DNA of 64,000 nucleotides from Thalassotalea_F euphylliae (GCF_042682785.1 NZ_JBHUIB010000001.1:1275524-1339523), one strand, 5' to 3'. Positions 27,309-37,005 are shown, numbered from the stretch's first letter. The notes: a model not told the origin generated them from the sequence alone. Numbers and translations: made by a program.

Positions 27309-27794
27309 TACACTATTCCGTCGGTTGTTGTTGCCCAGGCAAAACAGCCGTATTGAGCACACTGGTCTAAAAAAAGAGGCCGAATTTTAAATAGACTTTG
27401 AGCAGTTGTCAATGTTTTCCTGAAGTTGATTTGCATAAATGATCGCCGGATCGATCCTATTAGATCTGAACATATCCACAAATTAACCACAGAACAACTT
27501 TTTTGATTAATAAATAAACGATAAAACTATTAATATTTAAATATTCTAAGGCGAGTATTTTAGTAAAAAATTAATCTAATAAATTATAAATACATAATAA
27601 AAACAACAACTAGAAAAGGGGGGTGTTTTTAAACTGAGTTTTCCCCAGTGATTGTTGTTGCATCTGTGGATAACTGCGTAGATAATTGTCCGATTCGTAT
27701 AATAATTTAACTTCTCACGTCCCGTCTGATCGCCTCGACGATCCACAAGTGAAACGAGTTCGAACAAAGAAGTTTATATCGCCAGGAGTCCATT
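27309..27794. promoter_or_regulatory. Divergent rpmH / dnaA control region
   Basis: This 486-bp gene-free, AT-rich stretch contains one perfect DnaA box (27665-27673), one near match (ATATCCACA, 27472-27480) and several GATC sites (27431-27474), including the cluster GATCGCCGGATCGATC. A TATAAT at 27698-27703 is a candidate dnaA -10 element with a poor -35. The layout suits DnaA autoregulation and SeqA/Dam effects. The rpmH promoter should lie near 27330-27420 on the minus strand, but I cannot fix it. Confidence 0.7.
27665..27673 (-). promoter_or_regulatory. DnaA box in the dnaA promoter
   Basis: TGTGGATAA, a perfect DnaA 9-mer, placed 24 bp upstream of the candidate TATAAT (27698), where bound DnaA-ATP would block polymerase. 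Confidence 0.75.
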
Positions 27795-29165
27795 TTGGAT
27801 CATTCTCTTTGGCAGCGTTGTCTCTCTGTTTTACAAGAAGAGCTTCCTGCACAGCAGTTTAGTATGTGGATCCGTCCACTTCAGTGTGTTGTAGAAGACA
27901 ATATCATGACTTTGTATGCACCTAATCGTTTTGTGCTTGATTGGGTAAGAGATAAGTATGTAGAGCGGATAACCTCGATCGTATCGATCGAAGAATCTAG
28001 TAACCCACCGCTATTGAGGTTTGACGTAGGCACCAAACCAGTTGTTCAGCAGACAGTTCCTACCAGTGGTATTAGTAAAGATCCAACAGTAGCTAATGCG
28101 CCGTTGAGCCAACCAAAACAGGAAGTTGAATCAAACCTGCCAAAAACGACTAATGTTCGAAACAAGTATACTTTTGATAACTTCGTAGAGGGTAAATCAA
28201 ACCAGTTGGCAAGGGCTGCTGCTTCTCAAGTTTCTGATAATCCAGGTTCAGCTTATAACCCCTTATTTATTTATGGTGGAACTGGTTTAGGTAAAACTCA
28301 CTTATTGCACGCTGTTGGCAATGGTATTTTACTGAATAACCCGAAAGCAAAAATAGCATATATGCACTCAGAGCGCTTTGTGCAGGATATGGTTAAAGCC
28401 CTACAAAACAATGCGATAGAGAAATTTAAACAGTATTACCGCTCAGTAGATGCATTGCTAATAGATGACATTCAATTTTTCGCTAACAAAGAACGCACAC
28501 AGGAAGAGTTTTTCCATACGTTTAATGCGTTGTTAGAAGGTAATCAGCAAATAATTTTAACCAGTGATCGTTACCCAAAAGAAATTGAAGGTGTAGAAGA
28601 TCGTCTGAAGTCCCGTTTTGGTTGGGGTTTAACGATCGCGATTGAGCCTCCTGAACTCGAAACTCGGGTTGCCATCCTGAAAAAGAAAGCCCAAGAAAGT
28701 AATGTTAATTTAGCTGATGAAGTAGCGTTTTTTATTGCTAAACGTTTGCGTTCAAATGTGAGAGAATTAGAGGGTGCATTGAATCGTGTTATCGCAAATG
28801 CGAACTTTACTGGACGCTCGATTACGATTGATTTTGTTAGAGAAGCACTTCGTGATTTGTTAGCATTGCAAGACAAGCTAGTGACCATTGATAATATTCA
28901 GAAAACAGTGGCTGAATATTACAAAATTAAGGTTGCTGATTTGCTTTCAAAACGTCGTAGTCGTTCTGTTGCTAGACCTAGACAAATTGCAATGGCATTA
29001 TCTAAGGAATTGACGAATCATAGCTTGCCGGAAATAGGGGATGCTTTTGGTGGTCGAGACCATACTACGGTGTTGCACGCGTGTCGCAAAGTCAAGGCGT
29101 TACGTGAAGAAACGCATGATATAAAAGAAGATTATTCGAATTTAATAAGAACACTGTCGTCCTAG
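27795..29165 (+). CDS. dnaA: Chromosomal replication initiator DnaA
   Basis: AAA+ ATPase that binds oriC boxes and melts the origin. At 456 residues its domain I is MDHSLWQRCLSVLQEELPAQ to about 85, followed by a variable linker. Domain III has Walker A GGTGLGKT (161-168), Walker B LLIDD (221-225) and RTQEEFFHTFNAL. The C-terminal DNA-binding domain IV carries the DnaA signature GRDHTTVLHACRKV. The start is TTG (27795-27797), with AGGAG seven bases upstream. dnaN follows after 30 bp. Confidence 0.98.
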   Translation: MDHSLWQRCLSVLQEELPAQQFSMWIRPLQCVVEDNIMTLYAPNRFVLDWVRDKYVERITSIVSIEESSNPPLLRFDVGTKPVVQQTVPTSGISKDPTVANAPLSQPKQEVESNLPKTTNVRNKYTFDNFVEGKSNQLARAAASQVSDNPGSAYNPLFIYGGTGLGKTHLLHAVGNGILLNNPKAKIAYMHSERFVQDMVKALQNNAIEKFKQYYRSVDALLIDDIQFFANKERTQEEFFHTFNALLEGNQQIILTSDRYPKEIEGVEDRLKSRFGWGLTIAIEPPELETRVAILKKKAQESNVNLADEVAFFIAKRLRSNVRELEGALNRVIANANFTGRSITIDFVREALRDLLALQDKLVTIDNIQKTVAEYYKIKVADLLSKRRSRSVARPRQIAMALSKELTNHSLPEIGDAFGGRDHTTVLHACRKVKALREETHDIKEDYSNLIRTLSS

Positions 29166-29195
29166 TTTAGGGCTCTTGATAAGCAGGTATAAAAG

Positions 29196-30299
29196 ATGAA
29201 GTTTTCACTGAACAGGGAATCATTGCTCAAACCCCTATTGTTGGTATCTGGTGCTGTAGAAAGAAAAAGCACGCTTCCAATTTTAAGCAATATTCTTTTT
29301 GATGTTAGTGAGCAGTCACTTACGCTAACGGCTACTGATTTGGAGCTTGAAATGGTAGCTAGCACTGAGATTAACAACCAAGGCGAGTCGGGGAAATTGA
29401 CGATACCGGCTAAAAAGCTACTGGATATCTCTAAAAGCTTACCAGAAGATTCTATCCTGACTTTCGAAACTAGTGGTGATTCAGTCACGATAAGTAGTGG
29501 ACGCAGTAAATATTCGTTATCAACATTGCCAGCAACAGATTTCCCAAATATCGAAGAATGGAAAGGCGATGTAGAATTCCAAATTAGAAAATTGGATTTA
29601 CTTCGTTTAATTGAAAGCACGCATTTTTCTATGGCCAATCAAGATGTACGTTACTATTTGAATGGTATGTCGATTGAAACTGAAGGTGAAGAGATCCGTT
29701 CGGTTGCTACAGACGGACATCGTTTAGCTATATGTAAAATTGGCAATAACGCATTATCGTTGCCTGCTCGCCAAGTTATTGTCCCAAGAAAAGGTATTCT
29801 TGAAATTATTCGTTTGCTTGATCCAGTTGAAGAAGAAGTGCAAGTGTTCATGGGGTCTAATCATATTCGTTTGATTGATACCGAGTTTTCATTTACCAGT
29901 AAGCTAGTCGATGGTCGCTTTCCAGATTACAGGCGTGTTCTTCCTCGTAATGGTGACAAGTTCTTAGAAACGAATAAAGATGAGTTGAAGCAAGTACTAA
30001 GTAGAGCTTCGATCTTGTCTAATGAAAAGTTTAAAGGTGTTCGTTTGAACTTTGCTAGCGGAGAATTAAAAATTACCGCAAATAACCCTGAACAAGAGCA
30101 AGCGGAAGAAGTTATTGAAATTAATTTCCCCTATGAAGATTTAGAAATTGGTTTTAACGTTAGCTATGTGCTCGACGTGTTAAATGCGATTAAGGACAGT
30201 AACGTTAAATTCACCTTAGCTGATGCTAATAGTAGCGTGATGATTGAGGGTAGCGAAGCAAGTGAGGCTCTCTACGTAGTGATGCCAATGCGTCTGTAA
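29196..30299 (+). CDS. dnaN: DNA polymerase III beta sliding clamp
   Basis: Ring-shaped processivity factor that holds replicative polymerase and many repair proteins on DNA. The 367-residue length corresponds to three repeats of the clamp fold. It begins MKFSLNRESLLKPLLLVSGA and ends with the conserved MPMRL. Its TAA is directly followed by the recF ATG with no gap. Confidence 0.98.
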   Translation: MKFSLNRESLLKPLLLVSGAVERKSTLPILSNILFDVSEQSLTLTATDLELEMVASTEINNQGESGKLTIPAKKLLDISKSLPEDSILTFETSGDSVTISSGRSKYSLSTLPATDFPNIEEWKGDVEFQIRKLDLLRLIESTHFSMANQDVRYYLNGMSIETEGEEIRSVATDGHRLAICKIGNNALSLPARQVIVPRKGILEIIRLLDPVEEEVQVFMGSNHIRLIDTEFSFTSKLVDGRFPDYRRVLPRNGDKFLETNKDELKQVLSRASILSNEKFKGVRLNFASGELKITANNPEQEQAEEVIEINFPYEDLEIGFNVSYVLDVLNAIKDSNVKFTLADANSSVMIEGSEASEALYVVMPMRL

Positions 30300-31403
30300 A
30301 TGACGATAGTTAGTTTATATGTAAAAAATTTACGCAATCTTAACGAGCAAGGCTTAAAGCTGAGTTCGTCGACTAATATCGTAATTGGAGATAATGGCAG
30401 TGGCAAAAGCAGTATTTTAGAGTCTCTATTTTGCATTGGCCACGGAAAGTCATTTAGAACGATTAAATCAGAGTCTATTTGCCATTTTGAGCACGAAGAA
30501 TTTTTCATTAATGTTAAAGATGAGCAAGGGCGTAGCTACGGTTTAAGTAAGAAAAAATCTGATCCTAGTTTTCAGATTAAAATTGACAACGCTAGAGTAA
30601 GTAAGTTGTCAGAATTAGCGAAACATTTTGCGGTTCAAATTGTGACACCTGAAAGTTTTAAACTATTTTTTGGTGGAGCTAAAGAGCGGAGAAAGTTTTT
30701 GGATTTAGGATTGTTCCACGTGGAACATCTTTTTTCAGAACAATGGAAATGGTTTTCAAAAATTCATAAACAACGCAACGCGCTAATTAAAACTAGAGAC
30801 AAAAGTTTTGATTTTGAATACTGGACGAACGAGTTTGTAAATAGTTCAGAGCAAATTTCAAAGTTAAGAAGTGACTATGTAATCAAGCTGGAAAATGAAC
30901 TTGCCTCGTGGTTACCGATACTTCTACCTGAAATATCAGATCGTGTTTCACTACATTTTTATAAAGGATGGAGTTCCTCTAAACCTTTACATGTGGTACT
31001 GAAAGAAAACTTTAACAGAGAAATGAAGCAAGGATTTTCATTTAGTGGAGCCCATAAGTTTGATTTAAAGTTTTTGGTAGATGGAAAACCACTTGATTTA
31101 AAGTTGTCGAGAGGGCAACAAAAGTTGTTTTTAGTGGCGTTAACTTTTGCACAAACAAAGTTAATCGAACAAGTTAAGCCAGTAAAACCAATTTTGTTAA
31201 TTGATGACTTTGGTGCAGAGCTAGATGTAAATTCTCGAGTATTACTTGAAAAAGCTCTTTCCAAACTCGATTGCCAAATGGTGATTACCGCTATTGAGAA
31301 AAGTGCTGTAGAAAGTCTTTTTTCTAGCGAAACGATTAGAAAAAATTGTTCTATGTTTCACGTGGAACATGGCAAGATTTCGGAAATGAAAGAAATAGGC
31401 TAA
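30300..31403 (+). CDS. recF: DNA replication and repair protein RecF
   Basis: SMC-like ATPase that helps load RecA at gapped DNA via RecFOR. At 367 residues it has Walker A GDNGSGKSSILESLF (about 30-44), the ABC signature LSRGQQKLFLVALTFAQ (about 268-284) and Walker B ILLIDDFGAELD (about 295-306). It is less conserved than its neighbours and Lys/Phe-rich. The coding sequence contains two parS sites, each read as Phe-His-Val-Glu-His (residues 139-143 and 353-357). The start ATG directly abuts the dnaN stop, and gyrB begins 5 bp after the recF stop. Confidence 0.97.
   Translation: MTIVSLYVKNLRNLNEQGLKLSSSTNIVIGDNGSGKSSILESLFCIGHGKSFRTIKSESICHFEHEEFFINVKDEQGRSYGLSKKKSDPSFQIKIDNARVSKLSELAKHFAVQIVTPESFKLFFGGAKERRKFLDLGLFHVEHLFSEQWKWFSKIHKQRNALIKTRDKSFDFEYWTNEFVNSSEQISKLRSDYVIKLENELASWLPILLPEISDRVSLHFYKGWSSSKPLHVVLKENFNREMKQGFSFSGAHKFDLKFLVDGKPLDLKLSRGQQKLFLVALTFAQTKLIEQVKPVKPILLIDDFGAELDVNSRVLLEKALSKLDCQMVITAIEKSAVESLFSSETIRKNCSMFHVEHGKISEMKEIG
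30712..30727. promoter_or_regulatory. parS: parS centromere site 1 (inside recF)
   Basis: TGTTCCACGTGGAACA is a perfect 16-bp palindrome and matches the bacterial ParB-binding consensus TGTTnCACGTGnAACA. It is 10 kb from oriC, in a genome that carries parAB in this window. Confidence 0.93.
31354..31369. promoter_or_regulatory. parS: parS centromere site 2 (3' end of recF)
   Basis: TGTTTCACGTGGAACA matches the consensus with one asymmetric base pair. It ends 39 bp before the gyrB ATG and lies 642 bp from site 1. Confidence 0.92.
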
Positions 31404-31408
31404 ACGCT

Positions 31409-33844
31409 ATGACAGTAGAAAACGATTACGGCTCGGATAGTATTAAGGTTTTAAAAGGCCTTGATGCTGTTCGTAAAAGACCAGGGATGTATATCGGTGA
31501 TACCGATGATGGCACTGGTTTGCATCATATGGTGTTTGAGGTTCTAGATAACTCTATTGATGAAGCGTTGGCTGGACACTGTAATGACATCATTGTAACC
31601 ATTCACTTGGATGGTTCAGTGTCTGTTCAAGATGATGGTCGTGGTATCCCGACGGATATTCACCCTGAAGAAGGGGTGTCGGCTGCAGAAGTTATTATGA
31701 CGGTACTGCACGCTGGTGGTAAATTTGGTGGTGAAGATTCTGGTTACAAGGTATCTGGTGGTCTTCACGGTGTAGGTGTATCGGTAGTTAATGCATTGAG
31801 TGACAAACTGACATTGACTATTCGACGCAATGGCAGAGTCCATGAACAAGAGTACCACTTAGGTGAACCTAAAGCGCCTCTGGCAGAAGTAGGTGATACC
31901 GATGGTACAGGTACTATGGTTCGCTTTTGGCCAAGTGCTGAAATTTTCTCAGATATCGAATTTCACTACGACATTCTGTTAAAGCGAATCCGTGAATTAT
32001 CATTCTTGAATTCAGGTGTCTCTATCAAGTTAATTGATGAGCGTGATGAAGATAAGAGTGAACACTTTCATTATGAAGGTGGTATTCAAGCGTTTGTCGA
32101 ATACCTCAACACAAACAAAACGCCCGTTAATGAAGAAATATTCTACTTTGACTTAGAGCGAGAAGATGGCATTGCGGTTGAAGTAGCAATGCAATGGAAT
32201 GATGGTTTCCAAGAAAATATTTTCTGTTTTACTAACAACATTCCACAACGTGATGGTGGTACCCATTTAAGTGGTTTCCGTGCAGCATTAACGCGTACGT
32301 TGAATAGCTACATGGTAAAAGAAGGTCTTAACAAATCTAAAAAAGGCGAGACCAATACCTCTGGTGATGATGCACGTGAAGGTCTTACAGCAGTAATTTC
32401 TGTTAAAGTCCCAGATCCAAAATTCTCTTCACAAACAAAAGACAAGCTAGTTTCTTCTGAAGTAAAAACAGCAGTTGAGCAGGCGATGGGTGAGAAACTG
32501 GGCGAACACCTATTAGAGAACCCTAGTACTGCAAAAACAATAATTATGAAGATTATTGATGCAGCAAGAGCTCGTGAAGCTGCTCGTAAAGCGCGTGAAA
32601 TGACACGACGTAAAGGCGCTCTAGATATCGCTGGTCTTCCTGGAAAGCTTGCCGACTGTCAGGAAAAAGATCCCGCACTTTCTGAACTATACATAGTGGA
32701 GGGTGACTCTGCGGGTGGTTCAGCTAAGCAAGGTCGTAACCGTAAAAACCAAGCTATCTTACCGTTGAAAGGTAAAATCTTAAACGTAGAAAAAGCGCGC
32801 TTTGACAAGATGATTTCATCTGCTGAAGTTGGCACATTAATTACAGCTTTGGGTACAGGTATTGGTCGTGATGAATATGACCCAGAGAAACTTCGTTACC
32901 ATAGCATCATCATTATGACCGATGCTGATGTTGATGGTTCTCATATTCGTACACTTCTTTTGACGTTCTTCTATCGTCAAATGCCAGAAATTATGGAACG
33001 TGGCCATGTCTTTATTGCCCAACCTCCACTGTATAAAGTGAAGAAAGGTAAGCAAGAGCGTTATATTAAAGACGATGAAGCACTAACAGAATACTTAACT
33101 ACTTTAGCGCTAGAAAACGCAGAAATTCATGTGAATGAATCTGCGCCAGCAATATCGGATGTTGCTCTTGAAGGTTTAGTGAATCAATACCGCTCTACGT
33201 TAGAAACAATCAATAGAATCTCTCGTCAAATTCCGGCAGATATTCTAGAAAAAATGGTTTACGGTTTAGAAGTCTCGAAAGATGACTTCTCTGATGAACC
33301 TAAAGTAAAAGCATGGACAGACAGCCTTATTGAGCAACTAGAGAATCAAGAGGGCAATGGTTCTATTTACTCTGTAGATATCAAGCATAACAGTGAACGT
33401 AATATCTACCTTCCAGAGTTTAATGTACGCCAACATGGTATTGATAAAGTGTACCCGGTTACGTTTGACTTCATTCAGTCAGGTGAATTCCAATCTATCA
33501 TTGCATTGAACAAATCCATCAATGGTTTAATGGAAGAGGGTGCTTTTGTTAAACGTGGTGAGAAAGTTAAACCAGTTGCTTCTTTCGAAGAAGCACTAAA
33601 TTGGTTAATGGCTGAATCGAAACGTGGTCAATACATACAGCGCTACAAAGGTCTAGGTGAGATGAACCCGGATCAACTTTGGGAAACAACAATGGACCCT
33701 GAAACTCGTCGTATGCTTCGTGTAACGATCGAGGATGCTATTGCTGCTGACCAGTTATTTAATACGCTGATGGGTGACCATGTAGAACCTCGTAGGGAAT
33801 TCATTGAAGACAATGCACTGAAGGTTGCTAACCTAGACGTGTAG
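31409..33844 (+). CDS. gyrB: DNA gyrase subunit B
   Basis: ATPase subunit of gyrase, which introduces negative supercoils. The frame is open from 31346, but ATG 31409 (MTVENDYGSDSIKVLKGLDA, 811 residues) matches GyrB. GHKL ATPase motifs are DNSIDEALAGHC, DDGRGIPTDIHPEEG and GGLHGVGVSVVNALS. TOPRIM motifs are VEGDSAGGSAKQGRNRKNQA (quoted in part) and DADVDGSHIRT. The ~170-residue insert of Gram-negative GyrB is present (about 555-740), and the C-terminus ends in the QRYKGLGEMNPDQLWETTMD region. It is the last gene of dnaA-dnaN-recF-gyrB. Confidence 0.99.
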   Translation: MTVENDYGSDSIKVLKGLDAVRKRPGMYIGDTDDGTGLHHMVFEVLDNSIDEALAGHCNDIIVTIHLDGSVSVQDDGRGIPTDIHPEEGVSAAEVIMTVLHAGGKFGGEDSGYKVSGGLHGVGVSVVNALSDKLTLTIRRNGRVHEQEYHLGEPKAPLAEVGDTDGTGTMVRFWPSAEIFSDIEFHYDILLKRIRELSFLNSGVSIKLIDERDEDKSEHFHYEGGIQAFVEYLNTNKTPVNEEIFYFDLEREDGIAVEVAMQWNDGFQENIFCFTNNIPQRDGGTHLSGFRAALTRTLNSYMVKEGLNKSKKGETNTSGDDAREGLTAVISVKVPDPKFSSQTKDKLVSSEVKTAVEQAMGEKLGEHLLENPSTAKTIIMKIIDAARAREAARKAREMTRRKGALDIAGLPGKLADCQEKDPALSELYIVEGDSAGGSAKQGRNRKNQAILPLKGKILNVEKARFDKMISSAEVGTLITALGTGIGRDEYDPEKLRYHSIIIMTDADVDGSHIRTLLLTFFYRQMPEIMERGHVFIAQPPLYKVKKGKQERYIKDDEALTEYLTTLALENAEIHVNESAPAISDVALEGLVNQYRSTLETINRISRQIPADILEKMVYGLEVSKDDFSDEPKVKAWTDSLIEQLENQEGNGSIYSVDIKHNSERNIYLPEFNVRQHGIDKVYPVTFDFIQSGEFQSIIALNKSINGLMEEGAFVKRGEKVKPVASFEEALNWLMAESKRGQYIQRYKGLGEMNPDQLWETTMDPETRRMLRVTIEDAIAADQLFNTLMGDHVEPRREFIEDNALKVANLDV

Positions 33845-33871
33845 AATTTTACGAACGACAAACTAATTTAT

Positions 33872-33896
33872 GCCCGGTTATCAAATCGGGCTTTTT
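33872..33896 (+). terminator. Rho-independent terminator of the dnaA-gyrB operon
   Basis: GCCCGGTT / AATCGGGC with a 4-base loop (one G-T pair) followed by TTTTT, 27 bases past the gyrB stop. Confidence 0.82.
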
Positions 33897-33973
33897 ACTT
33901 TTAACAGACTACTAAAGCAATTACTCTAGATAGCTGTTATATTACGAAAATACTTAGGCAAAAAGATATCCTC

Positions 33974-34924
33974 ATGGCTAACTTTGATATCAAAACATTC
34001 CAAGGCTTAATCCTGCAATTGCAAGATTATTGGGCCCGTCAAGGCTGTGTAATTATTCAGCCACTCGATTTAGAAGTTGGGGCAGGTACATTCCACCCAA
34101 TGACATTTTTACGTGCTATAGGCCCTGAGCCAATGTCTAGCGCATACGTTCAACCCTGCCGTCGTCCAACTGATGGACGCTATGGTGAAAATCCAAACCG
34201 CTTACAACATTACTACCAATTCCAAGTAATGCTTAAGCCAAACCCGAAAAATATCCAAGAACTTTACCTTAACTCATTGAAAGAGTTAGGTATTGATCCA
34301 CTTGTCCATGATATACGCTTTGTTGAAGACAACTGGGAATCTCCTACGTTAGGTGCTTGGGGCTTAGGTTGGGAAATTTGGCTAAATGGTATGGAGATTA
34401 CGCAGTTTACCTACTTCCAGCAGGTAGGTGGTCTTGAGTGTGCACCAGTGACAGGCGAAATTACCTACGGCTTAGAGCGTTTAGCTATGTATATCCAAAA
34501 TGTAGATTCAATTTACGATTTGGTGTGGACTGACGGCCCTATGGGTAAAGTGATGTATGGCGATGTTTTCCATCAGAATGAAGTTGAGCAATCTGCCTAC
34601 AACTTTGAACACGCTGATGTAGAAGACTTATTCCACCAATTTGATCAGTGTGAAAAAGTATCCAAAGATCTAATTGAAAAGGGGTTGCCGCTACCAGCCT
34701 ACGAACAGGTGATGAAAGCATCACATGCTTTCAATTTACTTGATGCTCGCCACGCTATCTCTGTTACTGAACGTCAACGTTATATCCTGCGAGTAAGAAC
34801 GTTGGCGAAAGCCTGTGCTGAAGCATACTATGCTGCTCGAGAAGAATTGGGTTTCCCACTGTGTAATAGTCAAGTAAGTAACAACCAAGACGCAACTCTT
34901 GAAGAGAAAAAGGGAGATGCATAA
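33974..34924 (+). CDS. glyQ: Glycyl-tRNA synthetase alpha subunit
   Basis: Catalytic subunit of the bacterial alpha2beta2 glycyl-tRNA synthetase. At 316 residues it has the class II core: FQGLILQLQDYWARQGCVI, PCRRPTDGRYGENPNRLQHY (quoted in part, motif 2 region), FQVMLKPNPKNIQELYL and GLERLAMYIQ (motif 3). The C-terminal helical part ends in a charged tail. The stop overlaps the glyS start by one base. Confidence 0.98.
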   Translation: MANFDIKTFQGLILQLQDYWARQGCVIIQPLDLEVGAGTFHPMTFLRAIGPEPMSSAYVQPCRRPTDGRYGENPNRLQHYYQFQVMLKPNPKNIQELYLNSLKELGIDPLVHDIRFVEDNWESPTLGAWGLGWEIWLNGMEITQFTYFQQVGGLECAPVTGEITYGLERLAMYIQNVDSIYDLVWTDGPMGKVMYGDVFHQNEVEQSAYNFEHADVEDLFHQFDQCEKVSKDLIEKGLPLPAYEQVMKASHAFNLLDARHAISVTERQRYILRVRTLAKACAEAYYAAREELGFPLCNSQVSNNQDATLEEKKGDA

Positions 34925-36990
34925 TGACGACTGAAACTTTATTGATTGAACTTGGTACAGAAGAGTTACCACCGAAAGCGTTAAGCACGCTTGCTACAAC
35001 TTTCTACAACCAAATTAAAACACAGCTTGATAGTGCCGAGTTAACTTACGAAGATATTAAGTGGTACGCATCTCCACGTCGATTAGCGGTACAAGTAAAA
35101 GCGCTTGCCGCAAAACAAGCGGACAAAGAAATTGAGAAGCGCGGCCCCGCGACAAATGTCGCTTTTGATGCTGATGGCAACCCAACAAAGGCGGCTGAGG
35201 GCTGGGCACGTTCAAACGGTATTACAGTTGCTGAAGCAGACCGTTTAACCACAGATAAAGGCGAGTGGTTATATCACAAAGCAACGCAACCAGGTAAGCA
35301 AGTGCAAGCACTTGTACCAGATATGGTTGTTCATGCACTTAATAAATTGCCTATTCCAAAACCTATGCGTTGGGGAAGTGAACGAATCCAGTTTATCCGC
35401 CCTGTGCATACACTGACGATGCTTTATGGTGCAGAAGTTATTTCGGGTGAAGCGTTAGGTGTGCAATCGAGCAATCAGCTTTTAGGTCACCGTTTCCATT
35501 TCGAAGGTGTGGTCACGTTAGACCACGCTGATAACTACGAAGAAGCATTAAAAGCCGCTTACGTTATTGCTGACTATGAAAAACGAAAAGCGTTAATCGT
35601 AGAACAAGTAGAAAAAGTTGCTGCTGACATTCAAGGTCATGCGATTGTTGACCCTGATTTACTTGAAGAAGTTGTCAGTATTAACGAATGGCCAAATACG
35701 TTAGTGGGTACATTTGATGAAGAGTTTCTAACCGTTCCAGCTGAACCGCTTATTTACTCGATGCAAGACCATCAAAAGTACTTTCCAGTAAAAGATGCGA
35801 ATGGCAACTTGATGAATAAATTCATCTTTGTGGCAAATATTGAGAGTAAAGCACCAGAGCAAGTCATTTTTGGTAATGAAAAGGTTATACGTCCGCGTTT
35901 AGCAGACGCAGAGTTTTTCTTTAAAACAGATAAAAAACAGTCACTTGAATCACGTTTGAAGAGTTTGGAAAGTGTACTATTCCAAAAACAATTGGGTACA
36001 TTGAAAGATAAATCTGAACGTATTGCTGCACTTAGCAAATTCATTGCTCTGGCAATCAATGAAAACGATGCTGATGCATATCGCGCTGGTTTATTGAGTA
36101 AAACTGACTTGATGTCAGAAATGGTATTAGAATTCCCACAAGTACAGGGGACGATGGGTAAATACTATGCTAGACACGATGGTGAACCAGAAGCCATTGC
36201 CCAGGCACTAGAAGATCAATACCGCCCTCGTTTTGCTGGTGATAGTTTACCAGATGCAAATATCGGTTGTGCTGTTGCAATAGCAGACAAAATTGACTCT
36301 CTCGTTGGTATCTTTGGTATTGGACAAGCGCCTAAAGGTGACAAAGACCCATTTGCACTTCGACGCGCAGCTATTGGCTTGATTAGAATCATTATTGAAA
36401 AGCAATTACCACTAGATATTGCGTCGTTAGTGACTCATGCTAAAGGCTTATTTGGCGATAAGCTGACGAGCGATAGTGTTGAAAGTGATGTAATCGAATT
36501 TGTCATGGGCCGTTTCAGAGCGTATTACGAAGAGCAAGGAATAAGTGTTGATGTGATCCAAGCTGTATTGGTGAATAAGCCAACGGCACCTTTAGATTTT
36601 GAACAACGCATCAAAGCTGTTGCTCACTTCAAAACATTGCCTGCGGCAGAAACACTAGCAGCAGCTAACAAACGTGTAGGTAATATCTTAGCGAAGTTTG
36701 ATGGCGAACTATTATCATCGGTAAATGCTGATTTGCTTCAAGAAGATGCGGAAAAACAACTGGCGACAGCTTTTGACAATATTAATAGCCAATTGTCTGC
36801 TTCGTTAGCTGAGAAAGATTATCAACAAGCGTTAACGTCTTTAGCGACTATCAAAACTGAAATTGATAACTTCTTTGAACATGTCATGGTAATGGCCGAC
36901 GACGAAGCGATTAAAACGAATCGACTAACGCTGTTAAGCGCTATTCGTAGCCGTTTCTTGGAAGTGGCTGATATTTCGTTGTTACAGTAA
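34924..36990 (+). CDS. glyS: Glycyl-tRNA synthetase beta subunit
   Basis: tRNA-recognising subunit, 688 residues. Visible features are LLIELGTEELPPKALSTLA at the N-terminus, the HD-like central domain (YYARHDGEPEAIAQALEDQY, quoted in part; CAVAIADKIDSLVGIFGIGQ), DPFALRRAAIGLIRI and a C-terminal anticodon-binding helical region (FFEHVMVMADDEAIKTNRL). It is translationally coupled to glyQ by a TAATG overlap. Confidence 0.98.
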   Translation: MTTETLLIELGTEELPPKALSTLATTFYNQIKTQLDSAELTYEDIKWYASPRRLAVQVKALAAKQADKEIEKRGPATNVAFDADGNPTKAAEGWARSNGITVAEADRLTTDKGEWLYHKATQPGKQVQALVPDMVVHALNKLPIPKPMRWGSERIQFIRPVHTLTMLYGAEVISGEALGVQSSNQLLGHRFHFEGVVTLDHADNYEEALKAAYVIADYEKRKALIVEQVEKVAADIQGHAIVDPDLLEEVVSINEWPNTLVGTFDEEFLTVPAEPLIYSMQDHQKYFPVKDANGNLMNKFIFVANIESKAPEQVIFGNEKVIRPRLADAEFFFKTDKKQSLESRLKSLESVLFQKQLGTLKDKSERIAALSKFIALAINENDADAYRAGLLSKTDLMSEMVLEFPQVQGTMGKYYARHDGEPEAIAQALEDQYRPRFAGDSLPDANIGCAVAIADKIDSLVGIFGIGQAPKGDKDPFALRRAAIGLIRIIIEKQLPLDIASLVTHAKGLFGDKLTSDSVESDVIEFVMGRFRAYYEEQGISVDVIQAVLVNKPTAPLDFEQRIKAVAHFKTLPAAETLAAANKRVGNILAKFDGELLSSVNADLLQEDAEKQLATAFDNINSQLSASLAEKDYQQALTSLATIKTEIDNFFEHVMVMADDEAIKTNRLTLLSAIRSRFLEVADISLLQ

Positions 36991-37005
36991 TTAAAGACTG
37001 TAACA
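36980..37005 (+). repeat. Inverted repeat spanning the glyS stop codon
   Basis: TGTTACAG / CTGTAACA, 8-bp arms with a 10-base spacer; the left arm overlaps the glyS stop. It could form an mRNA hairpin just before the strong terminator at 37013. Confidence 0.4.

Noticed and set aside
27465..27673. Second replication origin upstream of dnaA
   Set aside because: One perfect and one imperfect DnaA box fit dnaA autoregulation better; the mnmG-mioC region has the full set of origin elements.
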